Shown in pieces: positions 20,221 through 28,905 of a stretch of DNA of 64,000 nucleotides. This DNA comes from Bordetella sp. FB-8 (GTDB lineage: Bacteria > Pseudomonadota > Gammaproteobacteria > Burkholderiales > Burkholderiaceae_B). Both the position numbers and the translations under genes were made by a program. Under the pieces are notes generated by a model. It was not told the origin of the DNA, ran no database searches, and was given only the letters and a program-made list of their open reading frames with translations. Numbering within the stretch: the first letter of the stretch is position 1; every line of letters starts with the position of its first letter. Location of the stretch: the NCBI RefSeq assembly GCF_000382185.1, contig NZ_KB907784.1, positions 1,637,633 through 1,701,632 of the forward strand, given 5' to 3'.

Positions 20221-21294
20221 GTGCCTTCTGCCCTGAAAAACGATGTGCTCCTGCGTGCCCTGCTGCGACAACCCGTACCTTATACACCAATCTGGCTGAT
20301 GCGCCAGGCGGGACGCTACCTGCCCGAGTACAACGCCACCCGGGCGCGAGCGGGATCGTTCCTTGGCTTGGCGCAGAGTCCCGACTACGCGACCGAGGTG
20401 ACGCTGCAACCCCTGGCCCGCTATCCGCTGGACGCCGCCATCCTGTTTTCCGACATCCTTACCGTGCCCGACGCGATGGGCCTGGGCCTGGAGTTCGTGC
20501 AGGGCGAGGGGCCGCGCTTTGTCCGGCCCGTGCGCGACGAGGCGGATGTGGCCCGACTGGCCGTGCCCGACATGGACAAGCTGCGCTATGTATTCGACGC
20601 CGTCGCGCAGATCCGGCGCGAGCTCGACGGTCGCGTGCCGCTGCTGGGCTTCGCCGGCAGTCCCTGGACGGTCGCCTGCTATATGGTCGAGGGTCAGGGC
20701 AGCAACGACTATCGCCTCATCAAGAGCATGCTCTACGCGCGTCCCGACCTGCTGCATCGCATCCTTGAGGTCAACGCCCGGACCACTCGGCAATACCTCA
20801 ACGCGCAGATCGACGCCGGTGCGCAGGCGGTGATGCTGTTCGACAGCTGGGGCGGAGTTTTGGCCGACGGCTTGTTCCAGCAGTTCTCGCTGGCCTACAC
20901 GCGCCAGGTGATCCAGGGGCTGCGCCGCGAACGCGAAGGCCGCCCAGTGCCGGTCATCGTCTTTACCAAGGGCGGCGGGGCCTGGCTCGAAGACATCGCT
21001 GCTTGCGGCTGTGATGCCGTGGGCCTGGACTGGACGGTCAACCTGGGCGCGGCGCGCAAGCGTGTGGGCGACGCCGTTGCCCTGCAGGGCAACCTGGATC
21101 CCATGACGCTTTTCGGCGGCGAGCAGGCCGTGCGGGCTGAAGCCCGGCGGGTGTTGGATACCTTCGGACCGGCCGACGCGGGCGGGCATGTCTTCAATCT
21201 TGGGCATGGAATTTCCCAGTTCACACCGCCCGAAGCCGTAGGCGAACTGATCGATGAAGTACATCGTTACAGCCCTGTCTTTCACTCGCAGTGA
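20221..21294 (+). CDS. hemE: Uroporphyrinogen decarboxylase
   Basis: This cytosolic enzyme removes four carboxyl groups from uroporphyrinogen III to give coproporphyrinogen III in heme synthesis. The 357-residue product starts at GTG. It has the signature [15 protein letters not shown] near residue 22 and the second motif [10 protein letters not shown] near residue 141. The catalytic Asp lies in F-S-D-I-L-T. The length is usual. No frame disruption is seen. Confidence 0.96.
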   Translation: MPSALKNDVLLRALLRQPVPYTPIWLMRQAGRYLPEYNATRARAGSFLGLAQSPDYATEVTLQPLARYPLDAAILFSDILTVPDAMGLGLEFVQGEGPRFVRPVRDEADVARLAVPDMDKLRYVFDAVAQIRRELDGRVPLLGFAGSPWTVACYMVEGQGSNDYRLIKSMLYARPDLLHRILEVNARTTRQYLNAQIDAGAQAVMLFDSWGGVLADGLFQQFSLAYTRQVIQGLRREREGRPVPVIVFTKGGGAWLEDIAACGCDAVGLDWTVNLGAARKRVGDAVALQGNLDPMTLFGGEQAVRAEARRVLDTFGPADAGGHVFNLGHGISQFTPPEAVGELIDEVHRYSPVFHSQ

Positions 21295-21296
21295 GT

Positions 21297-21314
21297 GTCT
21301 GCTTCGGCGCAGAC
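21297..21314 (+). terminator. Weak stem-loop after hemE
   Basis: GTCTGC (21297-21302) pairs with GCAGAC (21309-21314) around a TTCGGC loop, 3 nt after the stop codon. No U-tract follows, so termination would depend on Rho or processing. Confidence 0.35.
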
Positions 21315-21329
21315 GCACGCGTAATCTAT

Positions 21330-21480
21330 GCCTACATATTCAGAGTTGTGCACAATATTGGGAATCTCCGAGATTACCCCGAAAACTTGCGAGTGATTCT
21401 TGAATTAATACATAACAATATGATTTTAAATAGAAAAATAGAAAAACCGCATACTTTCATTTTATCATTTTGAAACATTT
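21330..21480. other. AT-rich non-coding block between hemE and priA
   Basis: About 150 bp are strikingly AT-rich in a window that is otherwise GC-rich, with runs such as GATTTTAAATAGAAAAATAG. A short open frame through it (21291-21473) has no recognisable content or ribosome-binding site. The block is followed by a DnaA box and then priA. Confidence 0.7.
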
Positions 21481-21522
21481 CCATCGGTACTTCGGGGCTT
21501 ACTCAAGCTCTTTTCCCCAAAG

Positions 21523-21531
21523 TTATCCACA
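21523..21531 (+). promoter_or_regulatory. Consensus DnaA box
   Basis: TTATCCACA is an exact match to the strongest Escherichia coli DnaA-box sequence. It stands next to the AT-rich block and about 100 bp before priA. A related but weaker TTGTGCACA occurs near 21347. One box alone does not make an origin; it could regulate priA or titrate DnaA. Confidence 0.6.
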
Positions 21532-21632
21532 GGCGGAACAAAAATTTCAGGCAACCCTCTGATGCGTGCAGATTTAGCGCGTATTTCAAGAAAACACTTT
21601 AAGTCGATTCCGGTCATGGCTTTCAAACGAGC

Positions 21633-23795
21633 ATGACAAATCCGGTTTCCGTTCCCGTCCTGGCCAGGCAGCCTGCCGGCGAACCCCGCTGGTTGCGGGT
21701 GGCGCTTGACGTCCCGCTGCCCGGACTGTTCGATTACCGCTGCGACCAAGACGTCGAGCCGGGCCTGCGCGTCATCGTGTCTTTCGGACGGCGCAAACTG
21801 GTGGGTGTGGTGGTCGAACTGGCGCAGGCGCCGAGCATGGATCCAGCCCAGATCAAGACCGTGGAACGGGTGCTGTACGATCTGCCGCCTTTCGCGCCGG
21901 ATTGGATGCGCCTGGCGCGTTTCGCTGCCGAGTATTACCAGCGGCCGCTGGGCGAGGTCATGCTGCCCGTGCTCCCGCCGCCCTTGCGCAAGCCGTCCTC
22001 TTACCAGGGCAAGCGATCGGGGCTGGGGCCGGTAGCGCGGCGTGACGCGGCGCAAGCCAGGCAGGAGCGCAAGGCGCAGGTTGCCCCCGATCCGGCGCCC
22101 CAGGATGAGCCTCAAACCTTGGCACCGCAAGCATCGGCCTCCCCTATCGCTCAGCCGCCGGCCTTGCACCCTGAGCAGCAGGTCGCGGTGGATGCCATCG
22201 CCGCTTTAAACGGATTCAAGCCCGTGCTGCTGCATGGCGTGACGGGCAGTGGCAAGACCGAGGTCTACCTGCACGCGGCGCAAGCGGTGCTGGCGGCCGG
22301 GCGGCAGGTGCTGTTGATGGTGCCCGAGATCAATCTCACGCCGCAGCTGGAGGCGGCGCTGCGCGCGCGCTTTGAGCCGATCATCGGCGCCGGCGGCCTG
22401 GCCGTGCTGCACAGCGGCCTGGCCGACGGCGAACGCATCGAATCGTGGTCGCGCGTGCAGCGCGGCCAGGCGCGGTTGCTGCTGGGCACGCGCATGTCCA
22501 TTTTCGCGCCTATGCCCGAGCTCGGGATGATTGTGGTCGACGAAGAGCATGATCCTTCCTACAAGCAGCAGGAAGGTCTGCGCTATTCGGCGCGCGATCT
22601 GGCCGTGTGGCGCGCGCACGATCGGGACATTCCGGTGGTGCTGGGGTCGGCGACGCCTTCGCTCGAATCCTGGCAGCACGCCGAACGCGGCCATTATTTG
22701 CGGCTGGCTTTGCAGAACCGCGCGAGCGCCAGCCGGCTGCCCGATGTGCGCCTGGTGGATACGCGCCGCCTGCAGATGAAGCAGGGCCTGTCGCCGCAGT
22801 TGATCGAGGCGCTGGGAGACCGTCTGGCGCGCGGCGAGCAGTCGTTGGTTTTCCTGAACCGGCGCGGCTATGCGCCGGTGCTGCATTGCGGCTCGTGCGG
22901 CTGGGTCAGCCATTGCCCGCGCTGCTCCACGTTCACAGTGCTGCATCGCGTCGAAGGGCGTTCGGCATATCGTCTGCATTGCCATCACTGCGGCTATCAA
23001 GGCACGGTGCCGCGCGCCTGTCCCGAATGCGGCGACCAGGACCTGCTGCCCATGGGGCGCGGCACGCAACGCGTGGAAGAACACCTGGCTGAGCTGTTTC
23101 CGCAGGCGCGGATCGCGCGCATCGATGCGGACAGCACGCGCAAAAAAGGCAGTGCGCAGGCCTTGTTCGCTTCGGTACACGCCGGCGAGGTCGATATCCT
23201 CGTGGGTACGCAGATGGTGTCCAAGGGGCACGACTTCAGGCGGTTGGGGCTGGTCGGCGTGCTCAATGCAGATTCGATGCTGTTCGCCCATGACTTTCGC
23301 GCACCCGAACGTCTTTTCGCGCAGCTGATGCAGGTGGCGGGCCGAGCCGGGCGCCATACGGCGAACGGCGAGGTCATCATCCAGACCGGCTACCCCGAGC
23401 AGCCGGTGTACCAGGCGCTCAAGCGCCACGACTATGCCGGCTTTGCGCGCTACATGTTGCAGGAGCGCGAGGCCACCGGCCTGCCGCCCTATGCCTATCA
23501 AGCCTTGCTCACGGCCGAGGCGCGCGAATTGCAGCAGGCGCTGGCCTTTCTGCAGCGCGCCCGCGACGTGGCCGACCAGGCCGGGCTGCCGGCGCTGGAC
23601 GCGGTGACGCGCTACGATCCCGTACCCCTGCGTGTGGTGCGCGTGGCCCACGTGGAGCGCGCACAGCTGCTGGTCGAGAGTACGCATCGCCCGGCCCTGC
23701 AGGCCTTTCTCACGGCATGGTCGGCGTGGCTGCCTCAGATCGCGGGCGAGATGCGCGTGCGCTGGCAGCTCGAAGTCGATCCCCTGGAAATATGA
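21633..23795 (+). CDS. priA: Primosomal protein N' (replication-restart helicase PriA)
   Basis: This 720-residue superfamily-2 helicase reloads the replisome at stalled forks. The N-terminal DNA-binding part (residues 1-110) is followed by a Pro/Ala/Gln-rich linker near 125-180. The motor holds Walker A G-V-T-G-S-G-K-T-E, the D-E-E-H box, and G-S-A-T-P-S. The zinc-binding insertion shows C-x-x-C pairs (C-G-S-C-G, C-P-R-C, C-H-H-C-G-Y, C-P-E-C-G). The stop overlaps the rep start (ATGATG), so both are translated from one message. Confidence 0.96.
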   Translation: MTNPVSVPVLARQPAGEPRWLRVALDVPLPGLFDYRCDQDVEPGLRVIVSFGRRKLVGVVVELAQAPSMDPAQIKTVERVLYDLPPFAPDWMRLARFAAEYYQRPLGEVMLPVLPPPLRKPSSYQGKRSGLGPVARRDAAQARQERKAQVAPDPAPQDEPQTLAPQASASPIAQPPALHPEQQVAVDAIAALNGFKPVLLHGVTGSGKTEVYLHAAQAVLAAGRQVLLMVPEINLTPQLEAALRARFEPIIGAGGLAVLHSGLADGERIESWSRVQRGQARLLLGTRMSIFAPMPELGMIVVDEEHDPSYKQQEGLRYSARDLAVWRAHDRDIPVVLGSATPSLESWQHAERGHYLRLALQNRASASRLPDVRLVDTRRLQMKQGLSPQLIEALGDRLARGEQSLVFLNRRGYAPVLHCGSCGWVSHCPRCSTFTVLHRVEGRSAYRLHCHHCGYQGTVPRACPECGDQDLLPMGRGTQRVEEHLAELFPQARIARIDADSTRKKGSAQALFASVHAGEVDILVGTQMVSKGHDFRRLGLVGVLNADSMLFAHDFRAPERLFAQLMQVAGRAGRHTANGEVIIQTGYPEQPVYQALKRHDYAGFARYMLQEREATGLPPYAYQALLTAEARELQQALAFLQRARDVADQAGLPALDAVTRYDPVPLRVVRVAHVERAQLLVESTHRPALQAFLTAWSAWLPQIAGEMRVRWQLEVDPLEI

Positions 23796-25954
23796 TGTCC
23801 GCAAGCGATACGCCCATCGGTCACGGCCTGAACCCGTCCCAGAAAGAAGCGGTGCTCTACCTGAACGGCCCTTGCCTGGTGCTGGCCGGCGCGGGCAGCG
23901 GCAAGACGCGCGTGATCACGCAGAAGATCGCCTACCTGCTGCGCGACTGCGGATATATGGGCCGCAATGTGGCGGCGCTGACCTTCACCAACAAGGCCGC
24001 GCGCGAGATGGCCGAACGGGTCAAGACACTGGTCGACCCCAAGCTGGCCAAGGGGCTGACGATCAGCACCTTTCATGCGCTGGGTGTGCGCTTTCTGCGC
24101 GAAGAGGCCGCGCATGCGGGGCTCAAGCCGCAGTTCTCGATCCTGGATTCGGACGATGCCATGGGCATCATCCAGGAGTTGCTGGCCACCACCGATCGCG
24201 GCCGCCTGCGCGAGGTGCAGTCCATCATCTCGCTATGGAAGAACCAACTGGTCTCGCCCGACCAGGCCGCCAACATCGCGCGCACGCCCACCGAAGTCGA
24301 GGCCGTGCAGGTGTACCACAGCTATGCGGTCACGCTGGCGGCCTACCAGGCGGTAGACTTCGACGATCTGATCCGCCTACCCACCGAGGTGCTCGATCGC
24401 GACGAAGCGGTACGCACGCGCTGGCAGAACCGCCTTCGCTATCTGCTGGTGGACGAGTACCAGGACACCAACGCCTGCCAATACCGCCTGGTGCAGCTGC
24501 TGACGGGCATGCGCGCCATGTTCACCGCGGTGGGCGACGACGATCAGGCCATTTATGCCTGGCGCGGCGCCACGGTGGAAAACCTGGGCAAGCTCACCAC
24601 CGACTACCCGCAGCTCAAGCTCATCAAGCTGGAGCAGAACTATCGCTCGGCTCAGCGCATCCTGGCCGCGGCCAATAGCGTGATCGCGCACAACCCCAAG
24701 CTGTTCGACAAGAAATTATGGTCGGATCTGGGCGCGGGCGAGCCCATCACCGTTACGGCCATGGAGGGCGACGAACAGGAAGCCGAGAACGTGGCGATGA
24801 AGATATCGGCCTCGCGTTTCGAGCGTCGCGGACAGTGGAGGGACTACGCGATCCTGTATCGCAGCAACCACCAGTCGCGCGTGCTGGAACAGGCGCTGCG
24901 CAATCTGAAGATTCCCTACACACTCTCGGGCGGGCAGAGTTTTTTCGACAAGGCCGAGGTGCGCGACATCCTGGCCTATCTGCGCCTGGTCGCCAATGGC
25001 CAGGACGATCCGGCCTTCATCCGCGCGGCCACCACGCCGCGACGCGGCATAGGCCAGAGCACCTTGCAGACGCTGGGGCAGTATGCCGCCTCGCGAGATC
25101 TGTCGCTGCTGGCGGCGGTGGACGAGGCAGGCCTGGAAAGCCTGCTCGCCGCGCGCCAGTTGGAACCTTTGCGCACCTTCGCCGAATTCATACGCCGCAT
25201 CCAGTGGCGCGCGGGACGAGGCGCTCAGCAGGCGCCCGAGGGTTTCGCCGCCGGGCCGCCCCAAGGCGAAACAGCCCCCTCGGGGGGCAGCAAGCCGCAG
25301 GCGCAGCGTGGGGGCAACATTATTGCCGCCGAGCCCGCGGGGGCGATTCTCGACGACATGCTGGGTGCGATCCAGTACGAGCGCTATCTCTACGACACGC
25401 TGGAGGAGCGGCCGGCGCAGAACCGCTGGCAGAATGTGCTGGAGCTGACTTCATGGCTCAAGCGCAAGGCCGAGGAAGACGGCTACACGCTGTTCGAGTT
25501 GGTGCAGCACGTGGCGTTGATCACCATGCTCGAACGCGGCGAGGACGAAGAACCCGATGCGGTCAAGCTTTCCACGCTGCATGCCTCCAAGGGGTTGGAA
25601 TATCCGCACGTGTATCTTGCCGGCGTGGAAGACGGCCTACTGCCGCATCTGGGCAAGGACGACGAGGACACCGGCAATGCGGCCCAGGCCGCCGAGGCGT
25701 TGGCGGTACGCATACAGGAAGAGCGCCGGCTGATGTACGTGGGCATCACGCGCGCCCAGCGCAGCCTGCACCTGAGCTGGTGCAAGAAGCGTCGCCGCGC
25801 CCGCGAGGACATCGTGCGCGAGCCTTCGCGCTTCATCGAGGAGATGGGACTCGGGAGCGCGAAGGTGGTCGAAGATGAGACCACCATGGCCATGAGTCCC
25901 AAGCAACGGCTAGATATGTTGAAGGCGCTTTTGAACAAGGGTTCTTACTCATAG
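23792..25954 (+). CDS. rep: ATP-dependent DNA helicase Rep (UvrD family)
   Basis: This 720-residue superfamily-1A 3'-5' helicase removes obstacles ahead of forks. Visible motifs: N-P-S-Q-K-E-A-V (Q motif), Walker A A-G-A-G-S-G-K-T-R, T-F-T-N-K-A-A-R-E-M, D-E-Y-Q-D-T-N, G-D-D-D-Q-A-I-Y-A-W-R-G, Q-N-Y-R-S, and V-G-I-T-R-A-Q-R-S. Two things are odd. An insertion of roughly 40 residues (about 478-518) after R-R-I-Q-W-R-A-G is encoded by a dispersed DNA repeat. And the last two codons and the stop lie inside an IS630 element that entered the original stop codon. Catalytic motifs are intact, so it is probably functional. It overlaps priA by 4 nt. Confidence 0.94.
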   Translation: MMSASDTPIGHGLNPSQKEAVLYLNGPCLVLAGAGSGKTRVITQKIAYLLRDCGYMGRNVAALTFTNKAAREMAERVKTLVDPKLAKGLTISTFHALGVRFLREEAAHAGLKPQFSILDSDDAMGIIQELLATTDRGRLREVQSIISLWKNQLVSPDQAANIARTPTEVEAVQVYHSYAVTLAAYQAVDFDDLIRLPTEVLDRDEAVRTRWQNRLRYLLVDEYQDTNACQYRLVQLLTGMRAMFTAVGDDDQAIYAWRGATVENLGKLTTDYPQLKLIKLEQNYRSAQRILAAANSVIAHNPKLFDKKLWSDLGAGEPITVTAMEGDEQEAENVAMKISASRFERRGQWRDYAILYRSNHQSRVLEQALRNLKIPYTLSGGQSFFDKAEVRDILAYLRLVANGQDDPAFIRAATTPRRGIGQSTLQTLGQYAASRDLSLLAAVDEAGLESLLAARQLEPLRTFAEFIRRIQWRAGRGAQQAPEGFAAGPPQGETAPSGGSKPQAQRGGNIIAAEPAGAILDDMLGAIQYERYLYDTLEERPAQNRWQNVLELTSWLKRKAEEDGYTLFELVQHVALITMLERGEDEEPDAVKLSTLHASKGLEYPHVYLAGVEDGLLPHLGKDDEDTGNAAQAAEALAVRIQEERRLMYVGITRAQRSLHLSWCKKRRRAREDIVREPSRFIEEMGLGSAKVVEDETTMAMSPKQRLDMLKALLNKGSYS
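25242..25314 (+). repeat. Dispersed structured repeat, in-frame copy inside rep
   Basis: The element has an outer inverted repeat GTTTCGCC (25242-25249) / GGCGAAAC (25265-25272) and a GC hairpin GCCCCC (25274-25279) / GGGGGC (25283-25288). The tail GCAAGCCGCAGGCGCAGCGT matches the copies at 18550-18622 and 55705-55778. In the rep frame it reads G-E-T-A-P-S-G-G-S-K-P-Q-A-Q-R-G-G. Confidence 0.75.
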
Positions 25955-27037
25955 GTCAGAAATATAGGCGACACTTGGATGCCGGAAGAACGATCGAACC
26001 AAGTCGGGCCGCTTGGCGATGTCAGACAATTGCGCATGCACGAGGTCGGCCAGCTTTTCGCCTGCCCGCAGCGGGCGGCGCGCCACGCCAGTGCGCTTGG
26101 CGTAGCTCCAGACCAATTCGTCGGGATTCAAGTCCGGCGCGTAGCCGGGAAGGAAGTGCAGTGTCAGCTTGCCCTTGAGGCTGTCTACATACGCGCGCAC
26201 GCCCTTGGTCTTGTGCGCGGGCAAACCATCCACGACCAGATGGATGGGCCGCCGCCGCCCCTTCATCATCTGCCTCAGCAAGTTGATGAACCCTTCGCCA
26301 TTCAGGCCGCCGCGGTAGAGGGCAAACCAGAAGCCGCCCTTGCTGTTGACCGCCGAGGCCGCACTGATGCCCTGCCGCTGCCCAGGCACCGCGACCACCG
26401 GCGTGTGCCCCTTGGCCGCCCACGTCCGGCCCTGCACCGCATCCGCGCGGAAGCCCGATTCGTCCCAGAAATAGATCTCGGCCTTTTCCCGCTTGGCTTG
26501 GCGCACGATCGCCCGATAGGTGCTCTGCTGCCAGTGCGCTACCGCCACCGGGTCGCGCTGGTAGGCCTGCTGCAGCGGCTTCTGCGGCGTCAGTCCGATC
26601 CGGGCCAGCAAGGTGCCCACGCTGGCCAAACTCAATCGAGCACCGAACCTCGTTTCGATCAGTTCGCGCACGATCTGCCGTGTCCACAGCCCGAAGTCGA
26701 AGCCGTATTGCCGCGGGTTCTTGCCGTTGACCCAGCCGAAGACCTGCCTCTCCTGCGCCGCCGTCAGCGTCCGCGGGCGACCCGTGCCTTTGCTCGAAAG
26801 CAGTGCACGTTTGCCATGACCGCGACCACGAGCCTTGGCCAGCACCTTGTAAGCCCAACCACGATGCAGGCCGAACGAGGCGGCCACCGTCGCCGGCGAC
26901 TCGCCTTCCTTCATTCGTTCAAGCGCCACCAGGCGCATCTCTTCCAGCGCCGCCCGGGACACCGTGCGTCCGTCTCTAATCATGTCGGCTTGGACAGCGC
27001 AGAAGGACATTTGTTCCCTAAATTACTGACTTATGAG
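25948..27037 (-). mobile_element. IS630-family insertion sequence (about 1090 bp)
   Basis: Terminal inverted repeats at 25948-25973 and 27012-27037 match at 21 of 26 positions and begin CTCATA. The element is flanked by TA on both sides (25946-25947 and 27038-27039), the target duplication typical of IS630/Tc1 elements. It contains one transposase gene. Removing it and one TA restores the reading ...GGT TCT TAA, so it sits within the rep stop codon. Confidence 0.9.
25949..27010 (-). CDS. IS630-family transposase
   Basis: This 353-residue transposase has an N-terminal helix-turn-helix region (residues 15-60, with A-T-V-A-A-S-F-G-L-H-R-G-W-A-Y-K-V-L) and a winged-helix part near 75-140. The DDE catalytic domain shows Asp in Y-F-W-D-E-S-G-F, Asp in H-L-V-V-D-G-L-P-A-H, and Glu in D-L-N-P-D-E-L-V-W. 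All three acids are present and the frame is intact, so the element may be active. Its stop codon lies in the left inverted repeat, overlapping the end of rep on the opposite strand. Confidence 0.93.
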   Translation of the reverse strand: MSFCAVQADMIRDGRTVSRAALEEMRLVALERMKEGESPATVAASFGLHRGWAYKVLAKARGRGHGKRALLSSKGTGRPRTLTAAQERQVFGWVNGKNPRQYGFDFGLWTRQIVRELIETRFGARLSLASVGTLLARIGLTPQKPLQQAYQRDPVAVAHWQQSTYRAIVRQAKREKAEIYFWDESGFRADAVQGRTWAAKGHTPVVAVPGQRQGISAASAVNSKGGFWFALYRGGLNGEGFINLLRQMMKGRRRPIHLVVDGLPAHKTKGVRAYVDSLKGKLTLHFLPGYAPDLNPDELVWSYAKRTGVARRPLRAGEKLADLVHAQLSDIAKRPDLVRSFFRHPSVAYISDL

Positions 27038-27041
27038 TAAG

Positions 27042-27188
27042 GTCTTTTGCTGTATTCGGCCCTGAGGTCCGGCCGGCTCCGAAGAGTCGGGTTTGGGCGC
27101 CGCCCTAGGCGCCCAAAGTCCCATCGGGACTGCCGCCCCGACTCTTAAGTCGCTCGGCCTGTCCTCAGGGCCGAATACAGCAAAAGAC
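27042..27188. repeat. 147-bp nested palindrome between rep/IS630 and a LysR gene
   Basis: The outer arms are a perfect 26-bp inverted repeat (27042-27067 and 27163-27188). Inside are AAGAGTCGGG (27082-27091) with CCCGACTCTT (27137-27146), TTTGGGCGCC (27092-27101) with GGCGCCCAAA (27108-27117), and GTCCC (27118-27122) with GGGAC (27126-27130). It lies between two convergent genes, so a bidirectional terminator is one reading, but the size and nesting exceed a normal terminator. Confidence 0.9.
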
Positions 27189-27214
27189 TAAGGCTTTATG
27201 CCCGCCGAGAAAGA

Positions 27215-28111
27215 TTAGAACTTCACTTTTGCCGAGAAAGCTTCGAACTCCGCGGTGATCCAGGTCCGGAAGTCCCGCACCTTTTCCGGCATGTTCTCGC
27301 GCTGCGGCCAGACCAGCCAGTAGGGATAGGGATACGGTATGCGCACGTCGGTTATCTGCACCAGCCGACCCTGTTCCAGCAGGTCCGCGACGATGCTGTA
27401 GCGGGTGAGCAGCAGGCCGTGGCCCAGCTCGGCGCAGCCTACTGAGATATTGGAGTCGTTGGCGCGGAACTGGATTTGCTGGACGGGTTCCGGCACGCCG
27501 GCTGCGCGGCACCAGTCTATCCAGGCATTATCGGTTTCGTGCAGGAGTGGACAGCGGATCACCTCGCGCGGCGTGCGGGGCAGTTTGCCGCCCGCGAAAT
27601 TGGGTGCGGCGACCACGAGCGCGACATCCTTGTACAGCCGCTGCTGCGCCAGATTGGGCCAGGGGCCTTGCCCCATGCGTATGCCCACGTCGGCCATGCC
27701 TTGCTGCAGTTCGCTCAGTTCCAGCCCGGTCTGCAGACGGATGCGGTAGTGCGGATGGGCTTGCCGGAATTTGGGCAGGCGCGAAACCAGCCAGTGCAGC
27801 GCCAGGGAATGTAGCGTAGTGATGACCAGTTCGTCTTCTTGCGGGCGGGCTCTGGCCTTGCGGGTGGCGGTCTCGATGTCGCGCAACGCGTCGCGGATCT
27901 CGAGCGCGTAAAGGCGGCCCTCCTCGGTCAGCGTCAGGCCGCGTCCGGCGCGCACGAACAGCGGCACGCCCATGATGTCTTCGAGCAGCTTGATCTGCTG
28001 GCTGATGGCCGAGTGCGTGATGTGCAGTTCGCGCGCGGCGGAAGTGACGCTGCCGAGCCTGGCCACGGCCTCGAAATAGCGCAACGCCGGCAGGGGAGGG
28101 AGATGGCTCAT
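27215..28111 (-). CDS. LysR-family transcriptional regulator (GcvA-like)
   Basis: The 298-residue protein has the LysR helix-turn-helix in residues 1-65 (L-P-A-L-R-Y-F-E-A-V-A-R, S-A-A-R-E-L-H-I-T-H-S-A-I-S-Q-Q-I-K) and a periplasmic-binding-like effector domain from about residue 90. The start P-P-L-P-A-L-R-Y-F resembles the GcvA group. It is divergent from a GST gene across 177 bp and most likely regulates it. The inducer is unknown. Confidence 0.9.
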   Translation of the reverse strand: MSHLPPLPALRYFEAVARLGSVTSAARELHITHSAISQQIKLLEDIMGVPLFVRAGRGLTLTEEGRLYALEIRDALRDIETATRKARARPQEDELVITTLHSLALHWLVSRLPKFRQAHPHYRIRLQTGLELSELQQGMADVGIRMGQGPWPNLAQQRLYKDVALVVAAPNFAGGKLPRTPREVIRCPLLHETDNAWIDWCRAAGVPEPVQQIQFRANDSNISVGCAELGHGLLLTRYSIVADLLEQGRLVQITDVRIPYPYPYWLVWPQRENMPEKVRDFRTWITAEFEAFSAKVKF

Positions 28112-28124
28112 ATGTTGGTAAAAC

Positions 28125-28175
28125 TAACGATTGACGTTGATTTTTACCGCTTTTCCAGCCTGCGGACTATCGTTA
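28125..28175. promoter_or_regulatory. Likely LysR operator region between the regulator and GST genes
   Basis: TAACGAT (28125-28131) and its complement ATCGTTA (28169-28175) form a wide inverted pair about four helical turns apart. The shared gap is markedly AT-richer than its surroundings. Regulation of the GST by this LysR is inferred from the layout. Confidence 0.4.
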
Positions 28176-28288
28176 ATCTTATCCGTAACAACCCGAATAT
28201 TTGTTCCGTGCGCGGCATCCTCGAAACGTAGAGATGCTGCGGGCTGGAAATTTTATCGATCTTAAGAAATTCTAACGTCAGGTTCATC

Positions 28289-28903
28289 ATGCAACTCATC
28301 GGTATGCTCGATTCGCCCTATGTGCGCCGCACCGCGATCGGTCTGAAGCTGCTCGGGATCCCGTTCGAGCATCGTTCGGTCTCGGTTCTCAGTACCTTTG
28401 ACCAGTTCCATGCCTTGAATCCGGTCGTCAAGGCGCCGACGCTGATCCTGGACGACGGCCAAGTGCTAATGGACTCGACGCTCATCCTCGACTACGCCCA
28501 ACGCCTGGCCGGACCTTCGGCCGCGATCTTCCCGGCCGATCTTGCCAAGCTCGCCCGCGCGATACGCCTGACAGGCCTGGCGCTGGCCGCGTGCGAGAAG
28601 ACCGTGCAGATCGTATACGAGCGCAAGCTGCGGCCGGCCGACAAGCTGCACCAGCCTTGGCTCGATCGCGTGCGCAAGCAGTTGCTGGCAGCCTATGCCG
28701 AGCTGGAGAAGGATTTGCGGGCCCAACCCCTGCATGGGGCGGGCCAGGCGCTTGGCCATGACGGTGTTGCCGTCGCGGTGGCTTGGGGTTTCACCCAGAT
28801 GATGGTGTCCGACGTGGTGCCAACGGCCGATTACCCACGCGTGCAGGCGTTCTCGGCACATTGCGAGCAGCTTGCGGTGTTCAGGGAAACGCCCGCGACA
28901 TAG
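28289..28903 (+). CDS. Glutathione S-transferase family protein
   Basis: The 204-residue protein has a thioredoxin-like N-terminal domain starting M-Q-L-I-G-M-L-D-S-P-Y-V-R-R, a pattern seen in bacterial YfcF/YibF-like GSTs, with K-A-P-T-L (cis-proline) and the D-S-T-L-I-L-D-Y glutathione contact. The C-terminal helical domain covers about 90-200. The substrate is unknown. It is controlled presumably by the divergent LysR regulator. A 15-bp tandem repeat begins right after its stop codon. Confidence 0.88.
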   Translation: MQLIGMLDSPYVRRTAIGLKLLGIPFEHRSVSVLSTFDQFHALNPVVKAPTLILDDGQVLMDSTLILDYAQRLAGPSAAIFPADLAKLARAIRLTGLALAACEKTVQIVYERKLRPADKLHQPWLDRVRKQLLAAYAELEKDLRAQPLHGAGQALGHDGVAVAVAWGFTQMMVSDVVPTADYPRVQAFSAHCEQLAVFRETPAT

Positions 28904-28905
28904 GC

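Noticed and set aside
21291..21473. 60-codon frame in the AT-rich hemE-priA gap
   Set aside because: It has no ribosome-binding site and its amino-acid composition is that of AT-rich non-coding DNA.
21330..21531. Chromosomal replication origin between hemE and priA
   Set aside because: Only one consensus DnaA box is present, with no dnaA, dnaN or parAB genes in the window. I keep it as a finding about DnaA binding only.
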